A program made the translations under genes and the position numbers. Positions 5,362 to 5,771 of a stretch of 5,771 nt of DNA are shown here, piece after piece; the first letter of the stretch is position 1; the number at the start of each line of letters is the position of its first letter. This stretch comes from Candidatus Poseidoniaceae archaeon (GTDB lineage: Archaea > Thermoplasmatota > Poseidoniia > Poseidoniales > Poseidoniaceae), in the NCBI GenBank assembly GCA_022452125.1, contig JAKURJ010000099.1:1-5771 (forward strand), written 5' to 3'. The notes beneath the pieces are model-generated. The model was not told the DNA's origin and ran no database searches. It was given only the letters and a program-made list of their open reading frames with translations.

Positions 5362-5745
5362 ATGAGAAGGACAAGAGTAGTGGCCACTATCGGTCCATCT
5401 TCTTGGGACCCTACAACTCTAAAGTCTATTTTTGATGCCGGTGCTGATGTATTTCGGCTGAACTATTCACACGGAGAACCAGAACAAAAGACAGAGTTGT
5501 ATGAAAGAATCCGTTCAATGGAAACAGAGCAACGCAAGACCTGCATATTGGCAGATTTGCCAGGCCCCAAACTCCGTCTGGGGGAGTTTGATGGAGTTAA
5601 ATTACTCAATAATGGTGAATCGATAAGATTACTTTGCGGAAAAATGGAACATGATGGCGAAGAAATTCCTGTTGAATATGATGGTCTATCTGCTGACCTA
5701 AATCCGGGTGATTCAATCGTAGTTGCTGATGGAGTAATCAGATAG
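5362..5745 (+). CDS. pyk: Pyruvate kinase, N-terminal part, interrupted by an in-frame TAG near the window end
   Basis: Pyruvate kinase converts phosphoenolpyruvate and ADP to pyruvate and ATP in the last step of glycolysis. The 127 residues before the TAG cover the first part of the catalytic A domain and most of the B (lid) domain. RRTRVVATIGPSS opens the protein, RLNYSHG (32-38) supplies Arg32, Asn34 and Ser36 of the active site and K+ site, ADLPGPKLR (64-72) contains the conserved Asp65 and Lys70, and PGDSIVVADGVIR (115-127) is the usual B-domain strand. Family members are about 450-590 residues. The ATG at 5362 matches the family's start; an in-frame TTG at 5341 would add seven residues but lies in the inverted repeat. 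After TAG (5743-5745) the same frame reads SVPKTGGE to the window edge, matching the residues expected next. The stop is therefore odd: a sequencing error, a nonsense mutation, or a recoded codon. The gene has its own promoter-like sequence. Confidence 0.88.
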   Translation: MRRTRVVATIGPSSWDPTTLKSIFDAGADVFRLNYSHGEPEQKTELYERIRSMETEQRKTCILADLPGPKLRLGEFDGVKLLNNGESIRLLCGKMEHDGEEIPVEYDGLSADLNPGDSIVVADGVIR

Positions 5746-5771
5746 TCAGTTCCAAAAACTGGGGGGGAAAC

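Noticed and set aside
5761..5767. Run of seven G as evidence of a frameshift in pyruvate kinase
   Set aside because: The frame that follows the TAG gives a sensible family sequence through the run, so no frameshift is needed to explain the interruption; the run still marks a spot prone to sequencing error.
1..5771. CRISPR array, transposon, integron or defence system
   Set aside because: No spaced direct repeats, transposase or recombinase motifs or terminal inverted repeats were seen; nearly all bases are covered by housekeeping-type genes.

Overview
The window looks archaeal and most likely comes from an uncultured marine euryarchaeon of the Thermoplasmatota (Marine Group II/III, 'Poseidoniales'-like). 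The signs are: a long archaeal/eukaryotic-type PheRS alpha subunit with an N-terminal winged-helix region; a tRNA-Thr with U73 and no encoded CCA; small zinc-ribbon membrane proteins; A/T-rich box A-like elements instead of bacterial -35/-10 pairs; and moderate, AT-leaning composition. This taxonomic call is an inference from gene content. No database search was possible.

Layout. Positions 1-2074 hold a leftward three-gene cluster, in transcription order: a class I/II PLP-dependent aminotransferase, a small two-TM protein with a C-terminal zinc ribbon, and folD, which runs off the left edge. A rightward tRNA-Thr(UGU) lies at 2149-2221, divergent from the aminotransferase. A short AT-rich intergenic region with the probable pheS promoter follows. 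Positions 2343-5307 hold a rightward cluster with gaps or overlaps of only a few bases: pheS, an unrecognised four-TM membrane protein, and two tandem UPF0145/YbjQ-like proteins, one soluble and one membrane-anchored. An intergenic stretch with a hairpin, a TATA-like element and a perfect 6-bp inverted repeat then leads into the 5' part of a pyruvate kinase gene that reaches the right edge.

Functionally these are mostly housekeeping genes: one-carbon folate metabolism (FolD), amino-acid transamination, tRNA charging (PheS, tRNA-Thr) and glycolysis (pyruvate kinase). The membrane protein and UPF0145 trio downstream of pheS is the least understood part. pheT does not follow pheS directly.

The most notable oddity is an in-frame TAG in pyruvate kinase at 5743-5745. 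The same frame continues after it with residues that fit the family, so the stop may be a sequencing or assembly error, a nonsense mutation, or (less likely) a read-through/recoded codon. All six complete protein genes in the window end in TGA. No mobile element, CRISPR array or defence system was seen.
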